A DNA stretch of 9,696 nt, taken from assembly GCA_020721385.1 (NCBI GenBank), contig DYMW01000018.1, positions 1-9,696 on the forward strand. Direction: 5' to 3'. The position numbers and the translations under genes were made by a program. The DNA comes from Sulfurovum sp. (GTDB lineage Bacteria; Campylobacterota; Campylobacteria; Campylobacterales; Sulfurovaceae). Position 1 is the stretch's first letter; the number at the start of each line of letters is the position of its first letter. Shown piece after piece: positions 1 through 5,757 of the stretch. The notes under the pieces are model-generated. The model searched no databases and had not been told where the DNA came from. It saw only the letters and a list, made by a program, of their open reading frames with translations.

Positions 1-8
1 AAATAAAA

Positions 9-575
9 TTAAACCTTAACCCTCGACTCCAAAGCACGTCCTAATGAGACAATGTCAATATTATCAAGTTCTACACCAGTAGGAACACCTTGAGCAATTT
101 TAGAGAAATGTAGACCTGTTCCCGATAGTTTATCTTCGATGTATAAAATCATGGTATCGGTTGCCAAGGAAGGGGGAAAAGCAAAGATGACCTCTTCTAT
201 GCCTTTAACGGCATCTTTTAAATGGTATTCATCCAAATCACTTACTTGGGTTACAATGTAATAGATTCCCTTATATTGTCCACTTGCTTCAATGGTCAAA
301 ATATCTTTGGCACTTTGGACAATACACAAAGTGGTATTGTCACGATACTCATCAGAACAAATCAAACACAGTTCATCTTCACTCATATTGTGACACTTTT
401 TACAACGTCGTATGGTTTTAATTCCCTCTTCTATCGCATGGGCTAATTTCATGGCTGAAAAGCTGTCTTCCATCACCACATGATACGCCATGCGTATAGC
501 AGATTTTTTACCAATACTGGGTAAATCTTGAAACGCATTGACCAAGTTTTCAAACGCTTCTATTTTATATTTCAT
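9..575 (-). CDS. recR: Recombination mediator protein RecR
   Basis: RecR acts in the cytoplasm with RecO (and RecF where present) to load RecA on SSB-coated single-stranded DNA at gaps. The 188-residue product is close to the usual length of about 190-200. It has the helix-hairpin-helix segment LPSIGKKSAIRMAYH (18-32), a four-cysteine zinc finger (C58, C61, C70, C73), a Toprim domain (about 81-175) and the late motif AQGVPTGVEL (161-170). The order HhH, zinc finger, Toprim is diagnostic. One oddity is Gln87 in LCIVQSAKD, where the RecR proteins I remember have glutamate. The start codon overlaps the stop of the upstream Dabb gene as ATGA, so the two are probably translationally coupled and share a promoter. 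From memory, recR and dnaJ are also close together in Campylobacter jejuni. Confidence 0.97.
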   Translation of the reverse strand: MKYKIEAFENLVNAFQDLPSIGKKSAIRMAYHVVMEDSFSAMKLAHAIEEGIKTIRRCKKCHNMSEDELCLICSDEYRDNTTLCIVQSAKDILTIEASGQYKGIYYIVTQVSDLDEYHLKDAVKGIEEVIFAFPPSLATDTMILYIEDKLSGTGLHFSKIAQGVPTGVELDNIDIVSLGRALESRVKV

Positions 576-862
576 ACGATATAGTCAACTACTTTTGAAC
601 CATTTACCACTGTTTTAAGAAAAGCAACCACTTCTAAATGTTCGGGATGATTGGCATAAAGATTCAACCCCTCTTTATCATCAAACGCTGTAATAATACT
701 TAAATCCATCGCACGTTCTTCATTGGAAAAATTAAGACCAACTTCAATGCTTCTTAATGTTGGAACGGCATCTAAAAGTGCTTCCAACATTATTTTTGCT
801 TTATACAGATTTTCTGTTTTATTTTCATCTTTAAAATCAAATATAACAATATGTTTCACCAT
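572..862 (-). CDS. Dabb family (stress-responsive A/B barrel) protein
   Basis: This 96-residue protein has the compact dimeric alpha/beta-barrel (Dabb) pattern. It opens with MVKHIVIFDFKDE, continues with a helix containing LEALLDAVPTLRSIEVGLN (about 27-45), then a strand with DLSIITAFDD (53-62), and ends with NHPEHLEVVAFLKTVV (71-86) and a last strand SKVVDYIV. Conserved histidines, as in H4 and H71, are typical of the family. Dabb proteins are small, cytoplasmic and mostly of unknown biochemical role; a few are cyclases or stress proteins, and nothing here allows a finer assignment. Its TGA overlaps the recR ATG (ATGA), so it is the first gene of a two-gene operon. A GCAGGA-type ribosome binding site lies upstream of the ATG. 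The family call is firm; function is unknown. Confidence 0.85.
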   Translation of the reverse strand: MVKHIVIFDFKDENKTENLYKAKIMLEALLDAVPTLRSIEVGLNFSNEERAMDLSIITAFDDKEGLNLYANHPEHLEVVAFLKTVVNGSKVVDYIV

Positions 863-888
863 GCTTCTAATCCTGCTTTTTGTTCGAG

Positions 889-894
889 ATTATA
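889..894 (-). promoter_or_regulatory. Probable -10 of the Dabb-recR operon
   Basis: Read leftward this is a perfect TATAAT, 27 bases upstream of the Dabb ATG. No convincing -35 is visible, which is usual for sigma-70 promoters of Campylobacterota. It lies back to back with the dnaJ -10. Confidence 0.55.
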
Positions 895-901
895 GCAAAA
901 A

Positions 902-907
902 TATGAT
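902..907 (+). promoter_or_regulatory. Probable -10 of dnaJ
   Basis: TATGAT lies 34 bases upstream of the dnaJ ATG, giving a short leader that carries the ribosome binding site GGAG (932-935) 5 bases before the start. I see no CIRCE inverted repeat (TTAGCACTC type) in the 78-bp gap, so HrcA control is not evident from this sequence. The two -10 elements are only about 8 bp apart, so divergent transcription may compete. Confidence 0.5.
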
Positions 908-940
908 AGAATTCGCCAAATTTTAATATTTGGAGAAAAA

Positions 941-2074
941 ATGACAGAACTTGACTATTATGAAGCCTTAGAAGTTAGCCGTAATGCTTCTGGTGATGAA
1001 ATCAAAAAATCATATCGTAAACTTGCCATGAAATATCACCCAGATAGAAACCCCAATGATAAAGAGGCTGAAGATAAATTTAAATATTTAGGTCAGGCAT
1101 ACGAAGTACTCAAAGATGAAAAAAAACGAGCCATTTATGACCAATATGGAAAAGCTGGACTAGAAGGTCAAGGCAGAGGTGGTTTTGGTAGTGGTCAAAA
1201 TATGGATGACTTTATGGACATCTTTAACTCTATGTTTGGTGGTGCTACTGGTGGTTTTGGTGGAGGAGGAGGACGACAACGTCGACAACCCAACCAAAAA
1301 TATAGCCTTGATTCAGAAATGGAATTCTCTTTAAAGTTTAACGAAGCCATTTTTGGCTGTGAAAAAAAGATAGACATTACCTATAAAGTACCCTGTGATG
1401 ATTGTGAAGGAACGGGTGCCAAAGATGGTAAACTTGAAACCTGTAACTACTGTAATGGTCAAGGTCAAGTGGTAATGAAACAAGGTTTTATGTCGTTTGC
1501 ACAAACCTGTCCAAAATGTCATGGTGAAGGACAAAAAATTAGTAGCCAATGTCCATCGTGTTCGGGTCGAGGGTATCATGAAGAACCCAATACCATTACC
1601 ATCAATATACCTGCTGGTGTGGATACAGGTAACCGTCTACGGGTTCAACGATATGGTAACCAAGCCAAAAATGGACAAAGAGGTGATTTATATCTTACTT
1701 TCCATGTGGAAGAGGATGAACACTTTATTAGAAATGGGTCAAATATTTATATTCAAGTTCCTGTCTTTTTTACCCAAGCAGCATTGGGTCAAACCATTAC
1801 CATCCCTTCACTTGATGGTGAGTTAGAACTTGACTTAAAAATAGGTACCAAAGATAAAGAGCAATTTGTCTTTAAAAATGAAGGGGTAGCCGATGTTCAC
1901 ACAGGACAAAAAGGTCAACTTATTGCACAAATTCAAATTGTCTATCCTAAAAAATTAAAAGAGTCACAAAAAGAGATGTTGGAAAAACTTCAAGAGAGTT
2001 TTGGAGTCGAGAGTAAACCACATAAAAGCAGTTTTGATACGGCATTTTCTAAAGTTAAAGGTTGGTTTGCTTAA
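941..2074 (+). CDS. dnaJ: Chaperone protein DnaJ (Hsp40)
   Basis: DnaJ delivers unfolded clients to DnaK and stimulates its ATPase through the J domain. The 377-residue protein has the full type I layout. The J domain (1-70) has HPD at 33-35. A Gly/Phe-rich linker follows (about 75-112), including a poly-Gly run and the IFNSMFGG segment. Four zinc-binding CxxCxGxG repeats start at C152, C168, C190 and C204. The client-binding C-terminal domains run from about 215 to 340. The start is supported by GGAG 5 bases upstream. It stands alone here, without dnaK or grpE beside it, diverges from the Dabb-recR pair and converges on the DUF5718 gene. The last 30 or so residues (SKPHKSS..., ending KGWFA) form a short lineage-specific tail. 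Identity is certain. Confidence 0.98.
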   Translation: MTELDYYEALEVSRNASGDEIKKSYRKLAMKYHPDRNPNDKEAEDKFKYLGQAYEVLKDEKKRAIYDQYGKAGLEGQGRGGFGSGQNMDDFMDIFNSMFGGATGGFGGGGGRQRRQPNQKYSLDSEMEFSLKFNEAIFGCEKKIDITYKVPCDDCEGTGAKDGKLETCNYCNGQGQVVMKQGFMSFAQTCPKCHGEGQKISSQCPSCSGRGYHEEPNTITINIPAGVDTGNRLRVQRYGNQAKNGQRGDLYLTFHVEEDEHFIRNGSNIYIQVPVFFTQAALGQTITIPSLDGELELDLKIGTKDKEQFVFKNEGVADVHTGQKGQLIAQIQIVYPKKLKESQKEMLEKLQESFGVESKPHKSSFDTAFSKVKGWFA

Positions 2075-2081
2075 TAACATT

Positions 2082-2097
2082 GGGGTGAAAACACCCC
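2082..2097. terminator. Hairpin between convergent dnaJ and the DUF5718 gene
   Basis: A perfect 6-bp stem GGGGTG / CACCCC with an AAAA loop starts 8 bases after the dnaJ stop and ends 6 bases before the stop of the opposing gene. It is the most GC-rich short element in the local spacer. No T-run follows on either side, so it is a weak intrinsic terminator at best. It may act mainly as a 3'-end-protecting hairpin for both mRNAs. Confidence 0.5.
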
Positions 2098-2102
2098 GAC
2101 CT

Positions 2103-2900
2103 CTACTGCACTATTTGATGTAAAACAATCTTATCTTCTGATTCTTCTATATCTGCTTTTCCTTTACTGGCATTATAAACCACCACATAAATCTCATCTC
2201 CCGATTGAAGATAGTTTTTTTCACCAAACTCAGCATACGCTGTTGCTCCTATCGAAATAATCGTTTGTGTGGGATAATTGGTATCTTTTAAATGCATGGC
2301 AATATCTTCTAAAGGTCCAAAATCTTTTTGTTCATTCATCTTCTCAATAAGCCAATCTTTTAACGTGGTATAAAAATAACTGTACCCAAGCAATGGAGCA
2401 TCAACTCCATACGGATGCAATATGCCATCACGTTTAACAAAAGAGCAAAGATGAAAAGCATCCATCACGCCACCCTGTTCAAATGTATCAATGGCTATCC
2501 ACTCTTTTGCCATCCCTTTAGAACTGCTGCACCACGATTTTTTTTCTGAAATCTTTTTAGCACCCTCTTTACGAATGGTACAATCATTAAAGGCGGTAAA
2601 CTGTTTGGCTACCAACGTTTGAACCTCATGCTTTTCATTATAAACAATATCAAATAAAATTGCTACTTCTGGTTCTACTTGTGCATTGGCTTCATATTCT
2701 GGTAAAATCAATTCTGTATTACTAATGGGATAAAGTCCTAAAAAACTTTCTGATTTTGGTAGATAAAAAGGAAAAATTCCTTTAGGAGCATTTGCCTCTT
2801 TGGTTACCACATTCTCGAAGTCTTTAAGCTCACCTGCTTGTTCTAAATGATGTGCAAAATTACCTGCCACACCCAAACCAATTGTTTTTGTAAAATCCAT
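2103..2900 (-). CDS. DUF5718 family protein, probable fumarylacetoacetate hydrolase-like fold
   Basis: I read this as a member of DUF5718, a family with no assigned reaction. The reading frame opens at an ATG at 2912, but I place the start at the ATG at 2900 (265 residues) because a ribosome binding site GGGAG lies just before it and overlaps the upstream ATG. The protein begins MDFTKTIGLGVAGNFAHHLE. Several segments resemble the FAH superfamily: VEPEVAILFD with E76 and E78; FNDCTIRKEG with N105-D106; and a late IGATAYAEFG followed by SGDEIYVVV (233-241). Known FAH-domain enzymes bind Mg2+ through an E-x-E pair and an Asp about 29 residues later; here the gap is 28. It is probably cytoplasmic, with no signal peptide or membrane span. 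It has its own promoter and no operon partner. The reaction and substrate are unknown. Confidence 0.75.
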   Translation of the reverse strand: MDFTKTIGLGVAGNFAHHLEQAGELKDFENVVTKEANAPKGIFPFYLPKSESFLGLYPISNTELILPEYEANAQVEPEVAILFDIVYNEKHEVQTLVAKQFTAFNDCTIRKEGAKKISEKKSWCSSSKGMAKEWIAIDTFEQGGVMDAFHLCSFVKRDGILHPYGVDAPLLGYSYFYTTLKDWLIEKMNEQKDFGPLEDIAMHLKDTNYPTQTIISIGATAYAEFGEKNYLQSGDEIYVVVYNASKGKADIEESEDKIVLHQIVQ

Positions 2901-2927
2901 CTTTTCTCCCATTAAATAAGTAATACA

Positions 2928-2933
2928 ATCATA
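2928..2933 (-). promoter_or_regulatory. Possible -10 of the DUF5718 gene
   Basis: Read leftward this is TATGAT, about 28 bases upstream of the chosen ATG at 2900. A second AT-rich box, TATACT-like, lies just upstream near 2938-2943. No -35 is evident. Confidence 0.4.
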
Positions 2934-3025
2934 TCAAGTATAATTTAAAAAAATATTATAAGTTCATAATTAACTAAGAGAAGTTCAGATAAAATAGACC
3001 TTAACTTATTTTAAAAGTAATACGT

Positions 3026-3031
3026 TAGAAT
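3026..3031 (+). promoter_or_regulatory. Possible -10 of the first rhodanese-like gene
   Basis: TAGAAT lies 39 bases before the start codon at 3071. The strong ribosome binding site AAGGAG (3056-3061) sits between them, 9 bases from the ATG. The rest of the 2901-3070 spacer is AT-rich, and I see no other element in it. Confidence 0.3.
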
Positions 3032-3070
3032 TTGAAAATAACATTTTTAAATAAAAAGGAGTAAACAACA

Positions 3071-3703
3071 ATGATAAAAAAAATGCCTTTAGCAGTTACC
3101 CTGCTATCTCTAGCCCTGCTCAATATTCCCGTAAATGCTGTAGAAATTAATATTACAGAGGGTCTTCCCTATGTTGATGTTGATGTCAATGGAGAATCAG
3201 TAAGAATAGAAAGAATTCAAGACCTCAATCACAAACTCACCAACTCATATACAAAAACATCAAGACCTGCACCTCCTTTTTCAATACAACCATTTCAACC
3301 TATTAAAGATATAGAGACTGTTAGTGAATTGAATGTTATTAATTTTATTAAAGATGAAGTCAATAACAATAAAGGTATTTTACTCGATGCAAGAATGCCA
3401 AAATGGCACAACGCAGGAACCATTCCTGGAGCAATCAATGTTCCATTTTCAATTTTGGCTTCCAATAAATTTATCGATCAAATATTTGGACTTTTTGGTG
3501 CAAGCAAAGATGGAGGAAATTGGAATTTTTCTAAAGCACAAACCCTACTTGTTTTTGACAATGGACCATGGTGTCAACAAGGTGTTCATGCCATGAAAAA
3601 TTTACTCAAATTGGGTTATCCAAAATCGAAAATTCGTTATTATCGAGGAGGAATACAATATTGGCAAATTCTAGGATTAACAACATTTACTCCTAAAAAA
3701 TAA
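3071..3703 (+). CDS. Exported rhodanese-like protein lacking the catalytic-position cysteine
   Basis: This 210-residue protein starts with a signal peptide (about 1-23, ending VNA before VEINI). An N-terminal segment VRIERIQDLNHKL (44-56) is followed by TSRPAPPFSIQ (63-73). A rhodanese-like domain runs from about 85 to 205, with LLDARMP (104-110), the turn TIPGAINVPF (117-126), the active-site loop VFDNGPWCQQG (161-171) and the late YYRGGIQYW (190-198). Rhodaneses transfer sulfane sulfur through a cysteine at the start of that loop. Here the position is Asp163, and the only cysteine in the protein is C168. It aligns nearly end to end with the protein at 5114-5755, which has cysteines at all four relevant sites. 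It is therefore probably not a standard sulfurtransferase and may instead bind a partner or ligand. Likely periplasmic. The LysM gene follows after 69 bases with no terminator visible, so they may be co-transcribed. Confidence 0.88.
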   Translation: MIKKMPLAVTLLSLALLNIPVNAVEINITEGLPYVDVDVNGESVRIERIQDLNHKLTNSYTKTSRPAPPFSIQPFQPIKDIETVSELNVINFIKDEVNNNKGILLDARMPKWHNAGTIPGAINVPFSILASNKFIDQIFGLFGASKDGGNWNFSKAQTLLVFDNGPWCQQGVHAMKNLLKLGYPKSKIRYYRGGIQYWQILGLTTFTPKK

Positions 3704-3720
3704 GATACAATAAGATACAA
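3701..3720 (+). repeat. Tandem duplication of a 10-bp unit at the rhodanese stop codon
   Basis: TAAGATACAA occurs twice in a row, and the first copy begins exactly with the TAA stop. With the following T, each copy yields TACAAT (3706-3711 and 3716-3721), a -10-like hexamer upstream of the LysM gene. It looks like a slippage duplication. Confidence 0.8.
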
Positions 3721-3772
3721 TAATATTAAAAGAAAACATAAAACGCTAAAAAACTAACAAGAAGGAGCAAAA

Positions 3773-4702
3773 ATGTTAAATAAAGATCAGTATAATCAAG
3801 ACGAATATGATAATTATTACAAACAAGAGACGCAAGGAGCTGAAATTTCATCCTCTAGTGAAAAAAGTAGTAATAAAGCTATTATTTTAATACCTCTCTT
3901 ACTACTACTCATTGTTGCTGGAGGTTATTATGGTTATACGCATTTCTTCGCAAATAATACCGATAAGCAACAAGCACAAATAAGTAGTGAAGCACCCCAA
4001 CAAACCATAGCCATCCAAGAAGAAAAAACCGTCAAAGAGACCAATAAAGCACAAGAGACTACAACCACTGAAAGGCAGATTACTCAAGAGGTTCAAAATG
4101 TTGCTTCAGCTGTGGATTCTACTAAAGGGAATATGTCACCTGAAGAGATTGCAAAAGTGGTTCAAATGGTTATGATGCAAATGGGGCAACAAGATAACAA
4201 AAAAGAAACAGAGCCAACAACCGTGACCAACAGTACCAGTCAAGAAGAAGATGAACTCCTTCAATCTCTATCTGATATCAGTGCAGATACCATTCAAGAG
4301 AATAATAATGAAGTAGACTATTCCAAACTTGAAAACAACAAAAATGTAGAAGTAAGTAAAAGTGATAATGGTGACAACAGTTACAACAAAGTCACAACAA
4401 CCACATCTACAGGCGAAGATGCCCTAAGTCAACTTTCTGATGAAATTACCAATATTGTTAATGACAAAACAGATACCCTAACAGATACATCAACTTATAC
4501 CAGTTCCCTTAAAGGAGAGGTTCAAACCCGTTCTAAAGAGATGAGAATTATTGTTGTTCAAAAAGGAGATACCTTAGGTAAAATTGCCCAAAGAGCTTAT
4601 GGTAATGTAATGGATTACAAAAAAATCTATCAAGCCAATCCAGATATATTGAATCGTCCTGACCGTATTTATATTGGTCAAAAACTTCGTATTCCAGAAT
4701 AA
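3773..4702 (+). CDS. Membrane-anchored LysM domain protein
   Basis: This 309-residue protein probably tethers the inner membrane to peptidoglycan. The N-terminus is acidic, polar and cytoplasmic (1-34, rich in Asp, Tyr, Gln and Ser, with K31 and K35 before the membrane). One transmembrane helix follows (about 36-57, AIILIPLLLLLIVAGGYYGY). A long low-complexity periplasmic stretch is rich in Thr, Gln, Glu and Asn (about 60-255). The LysM domain is C-terminal (258-307: VVQKGDTLGKIAQRAYG, then IYQANPD and IYIGQKLRIP). The linker holds two related short motifs, DELLQSLSD (160-168) and EDALSQLSD (215-223). LysM binds N-acetylglucosamine-containing glycan; no hydrolase domain is present, so the protein is probably structural. 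AAGGAG (3762-3767) sits 5 bases before the ATG. It may share a transcript with the preceding rhodanese-like gene. The domain call is firm; the specific role is inferred. Confidence 0.9.
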   Translation: MLNKDQYNQDEYDNYYKQETQGAEISSSSEKSSNKAIILIPLLLLLIVAGGYYGYTHFFANNTDKQQAQISSEAPQQTIAIQEEKTVKETNKAQETTTTERQITQEVQNVASAVDSTKGNMSPEEIAKVVQMVMMQMGQQDNKKETEPTTVTNSTSQEEDELLQSLSDISADTIQENNNEVDYSKLENNKNVEVSKSDNGDNSYNKVTTTTSTGEDALSQLSDEITNIVNDKTDTLTDTSTYTSSLKGEVQTRSKEMRIIVVQKGDTLGKIAQRAYGNVMDYKKIYQANPDILNRPDRIYIGQKLRIPE

Positions 4703-4731
4703 ATAACTTTTTTTCCCCTTAAGTAAAAATA

Positions 4732-4761
4732 TTATAGATAAAGTTTATACTTTATCTATAA
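4732..4761. promoter_or_regulatory. Perfect 12-bp AT-rich inverted repeat upstream of the small membrane protein gene
   Basis: TTATAGATAAAG (4732-4743) and CTTTATCTATAA (4750-4761) are exact reverse complements around a 6-base centre whose outer T and A can also pair. No T-run follows. It starts 30 bases after the LysM stop and ends 10 bases before a TATAAT. It could therefore be an operator covering the -35 region, or a 3' hairpin of the LysM mRNA. Confidence 0.6.
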
Positions 4762-4771
4762 CCATTATAGT

Positions 4772-4777
4772 TATAAT
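4772..4777 (+). promoter_or_regulatory. Probable -10 of the 57-residue membrane protein gene
   Basis: A perfect TATAAT lies 32 bases before the ATG at 4810. It is the right half of ATTATA-GT-TATAAT (4764-4777), so a matching -10 also points left. No -35 hexamer is clear; that position is occupied by the right arm of the palindrome. Confidence 0.55.
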
Positions 4778-4809
4778 ATGTTTAATATAATTATCAATGT
4801 GAGGATAAA

Positions 4810-4983
4810 ATGCTTTTATGGGAAACTTGTAACTTTTATGACTTCAGTACCTATCATACTGAACACAATCAAAAGTTAATACATAAACGTGAAAAACTAA
4901 AATACTATCTCGAAAAAACCATCTCAATTGCCTGTGTTCTCTATCTCAATGTTATTCTTTATGTATATTTTATAAACATCTAA
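4810..4983 (+). CDS. Small membrane protein of 57 residues, unknown function
   Basis: I do not recognise this protein. It begins MLLWETCNFYDFSTYHTEHN and has a basic, charged middle (KLIHKREKLKYYLEK, 22-36). It ends in one predicted membrane helix (about 37-57, starting TISIACVLYLNVILYVYF) that runs almost to the C-terminus. The layout is that of a tail-anchored or single-span small protein whose positive charges lie on the cytoplasmic side. It is real as a gene because of its context. TATAAT lies at 4772-4777, GAGG at 4801-4804 is 5 bases before the ATG, and a rho-independent terminator starts 2 bases after the stop. It is therefore probably monocistronic, between the LysM gene and the second rhodanese gene. 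Cysteines are at positions 7 and 42. Its length makes it easy to miss with a 60-codon cutoff. No function can be assigned. Confidence 0.75.
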   Translation: MLLWETCNFYDFSTYHTEHNQKLIHKREKLKYYLEKTISIACVLYLNVILYVYFINI

Positions 4984-4985
4984 AA

Positions 4986-5034
4986 ACAATTTAATAAAAC
5001 AATAATATTAAATTGTAAATTTTTTTGTTTTTTT
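4986..5034 (+). terminator. Rho-independent terminator of the small membrane protein gene
   Basis: The 11-bp perfect stem ACAATTTAATA (4986-4996) / TATTAAATTGT (5006-5016) has a 9-base loop. After AAA it is followed by a T-tract broken by a single G (5020-5034). The stem is AT-rich, but the T-tract is long and it sits directly after the stop codon. This is the clearest intrinsic terminator in the window. Confidence 0.75.
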
Positions 5035-5069
5035 ATCACAAAGCTACGATTATAAGCCATACATTAATC

Positions 5070-5075
5070 TATGAT
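5070..5075 (+). promoter_or_regulatory. Possible -10 of the second rhodanese-like gene
   Basis: TATGAT lies 38 bases before the ATG at 5114, downstream of the terminator, so the gene needs its own promoter. Other AT-rich boxes nearby (such as TATAAG at 5050-5055) are also possible. The ribosome binding site AAAGG (5101-5105) is 8 bases from the start. Confidence 0.35.
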
Positions 5076-5113
5076 GATAAAATAATATAACACAATCAAA
5101 AAAGGTTTATATA

Positions 5114-5755
5114 ATGAAAAGTCTATTAATACTACCACTTTTTGCGTCTATTCTATTCGCGCAAAACGATCAAGTCACCGTCAAATTGACCAAAGAAATA
5201 CCATTCATCTACACGACTGATTCTGGAAAAACAGTTAAAGTTGAAAGAATACAAGATGTCAATAATCGACTGACCGATGACTACACCAAAACATCAAGAG
5301 CTTGTCCTCCTTTTTGTATTCAGGCAACCAAAATTGATCCTGATATTAAAAATATTGAAGAACTTGAAATTATTGATTTTATGGAAAATAAAGTAAAAAA
5401 CAATACTGGTGTTATTATTGATGCCCGATTAAAAAGTTGGTTTGAACTTGAAACCATTCCTTCAGCTGTTAATATCCCCTTCCCCATTATACAAAATGCT
5501 ACCAAAGAAAAAGCAGAAAAAATCTTTACACTCCTTGGTATGAAAATAAAACCTGATGGTTCATGGGATTTTAGCAATGCTAAAGAGTTGGCAATATTCT
5601 GTAATGGTGTATGGTGTGAACAGAGTGCTCACTTCATGTCAGGTTTACTAAAATACAACTATCCTAAAGATAAAATTGCTTATTACCGTTCAGGCTTCCA
5701 AGGCTGGAAATTACTTGGTTTAACCACCGTGGTACATAAAGAGATTAAGAAATAA
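5114..5755 (+). CDS. Exported rhodanese-like protein with two cysteine pairs
   Basis: This 213-residue protein has a short signal peptide (about 1-16, ending LFA before QND). A conserved N-terminal part, VKVERIQDVNNRLTDDYTKT (41-60), leads to the motif RACPPFCIQ (62-70). The rhodanese-like domain (about 82-205) includes IIDARLKSW (101-109), TIPSAVNIPF (114-123), the active-site loop IFCNGVWCEQS (161-171) and YYRSGFQGW (190-198). C163 occupies the expected position of the persulfide-forming cysteine, and C168 lies five residues later. With C64 and C68 this gives four cysteines and no others, suggesting a disulfide, metal or sulfane-sulfur role in the periplasm. It is the intact paralogue of the protein at 3071-3703. 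It lies between a strong terminator and a hairpin at 5758-5791, so it is probably transcribed alone. Substrate and partner are unknown. Confidence 0.9.
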   Translation: MKSLLILPLFASILFAQNDQVTVKLTKEIPFIYTTDSGKTVKVERIQDVNNRLTDDYTKTSRACPPFCIQATKIDPDIKNIEELEIIDFMENKVKNNTGVIIDARLKSWFELETIPSAVNIPFPIIQNATKEKAEKIFTLLGMKIKPDGSWDFSNAKELAIFCNGVWCEQSAHFMSGLLKYNYPKDKIAYYRSGFQGWKLLGLTTVVHKEIKK

Positions 5756-5757
5756 CC

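Noticed and set aside
863..940. CIRCE or other heat-shock operator upstream of dnaJ
   Set aside because: Looked for a TTAGCACTC/GAGTGCTAA inverted repeat and found none; only -10-like boxes and the ribosome binding site are visible.
1195..1579. Open frames antisense to dnaJ
   Set aside because: They mirror the Gly-rich and zinc-finger coding sequence (for example a Pro-rich run opposite the Gly-rich linker), so they are coding shadows.
3071..3703. First rhodanese-like gene as a pseudogene
   Set aside because: The frame is complete with signal peptide, strong ribosome binding site and conserved scaffold; the missing cysteines are substitutions rather than signs of decay.
4710..4722. T-run followed by CCCC after the LysM gene as an intrinsic terminator
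   Set aside because: No hairpin precedes the T-run; the only nearby stem (4732-4761) lies downstream of it.
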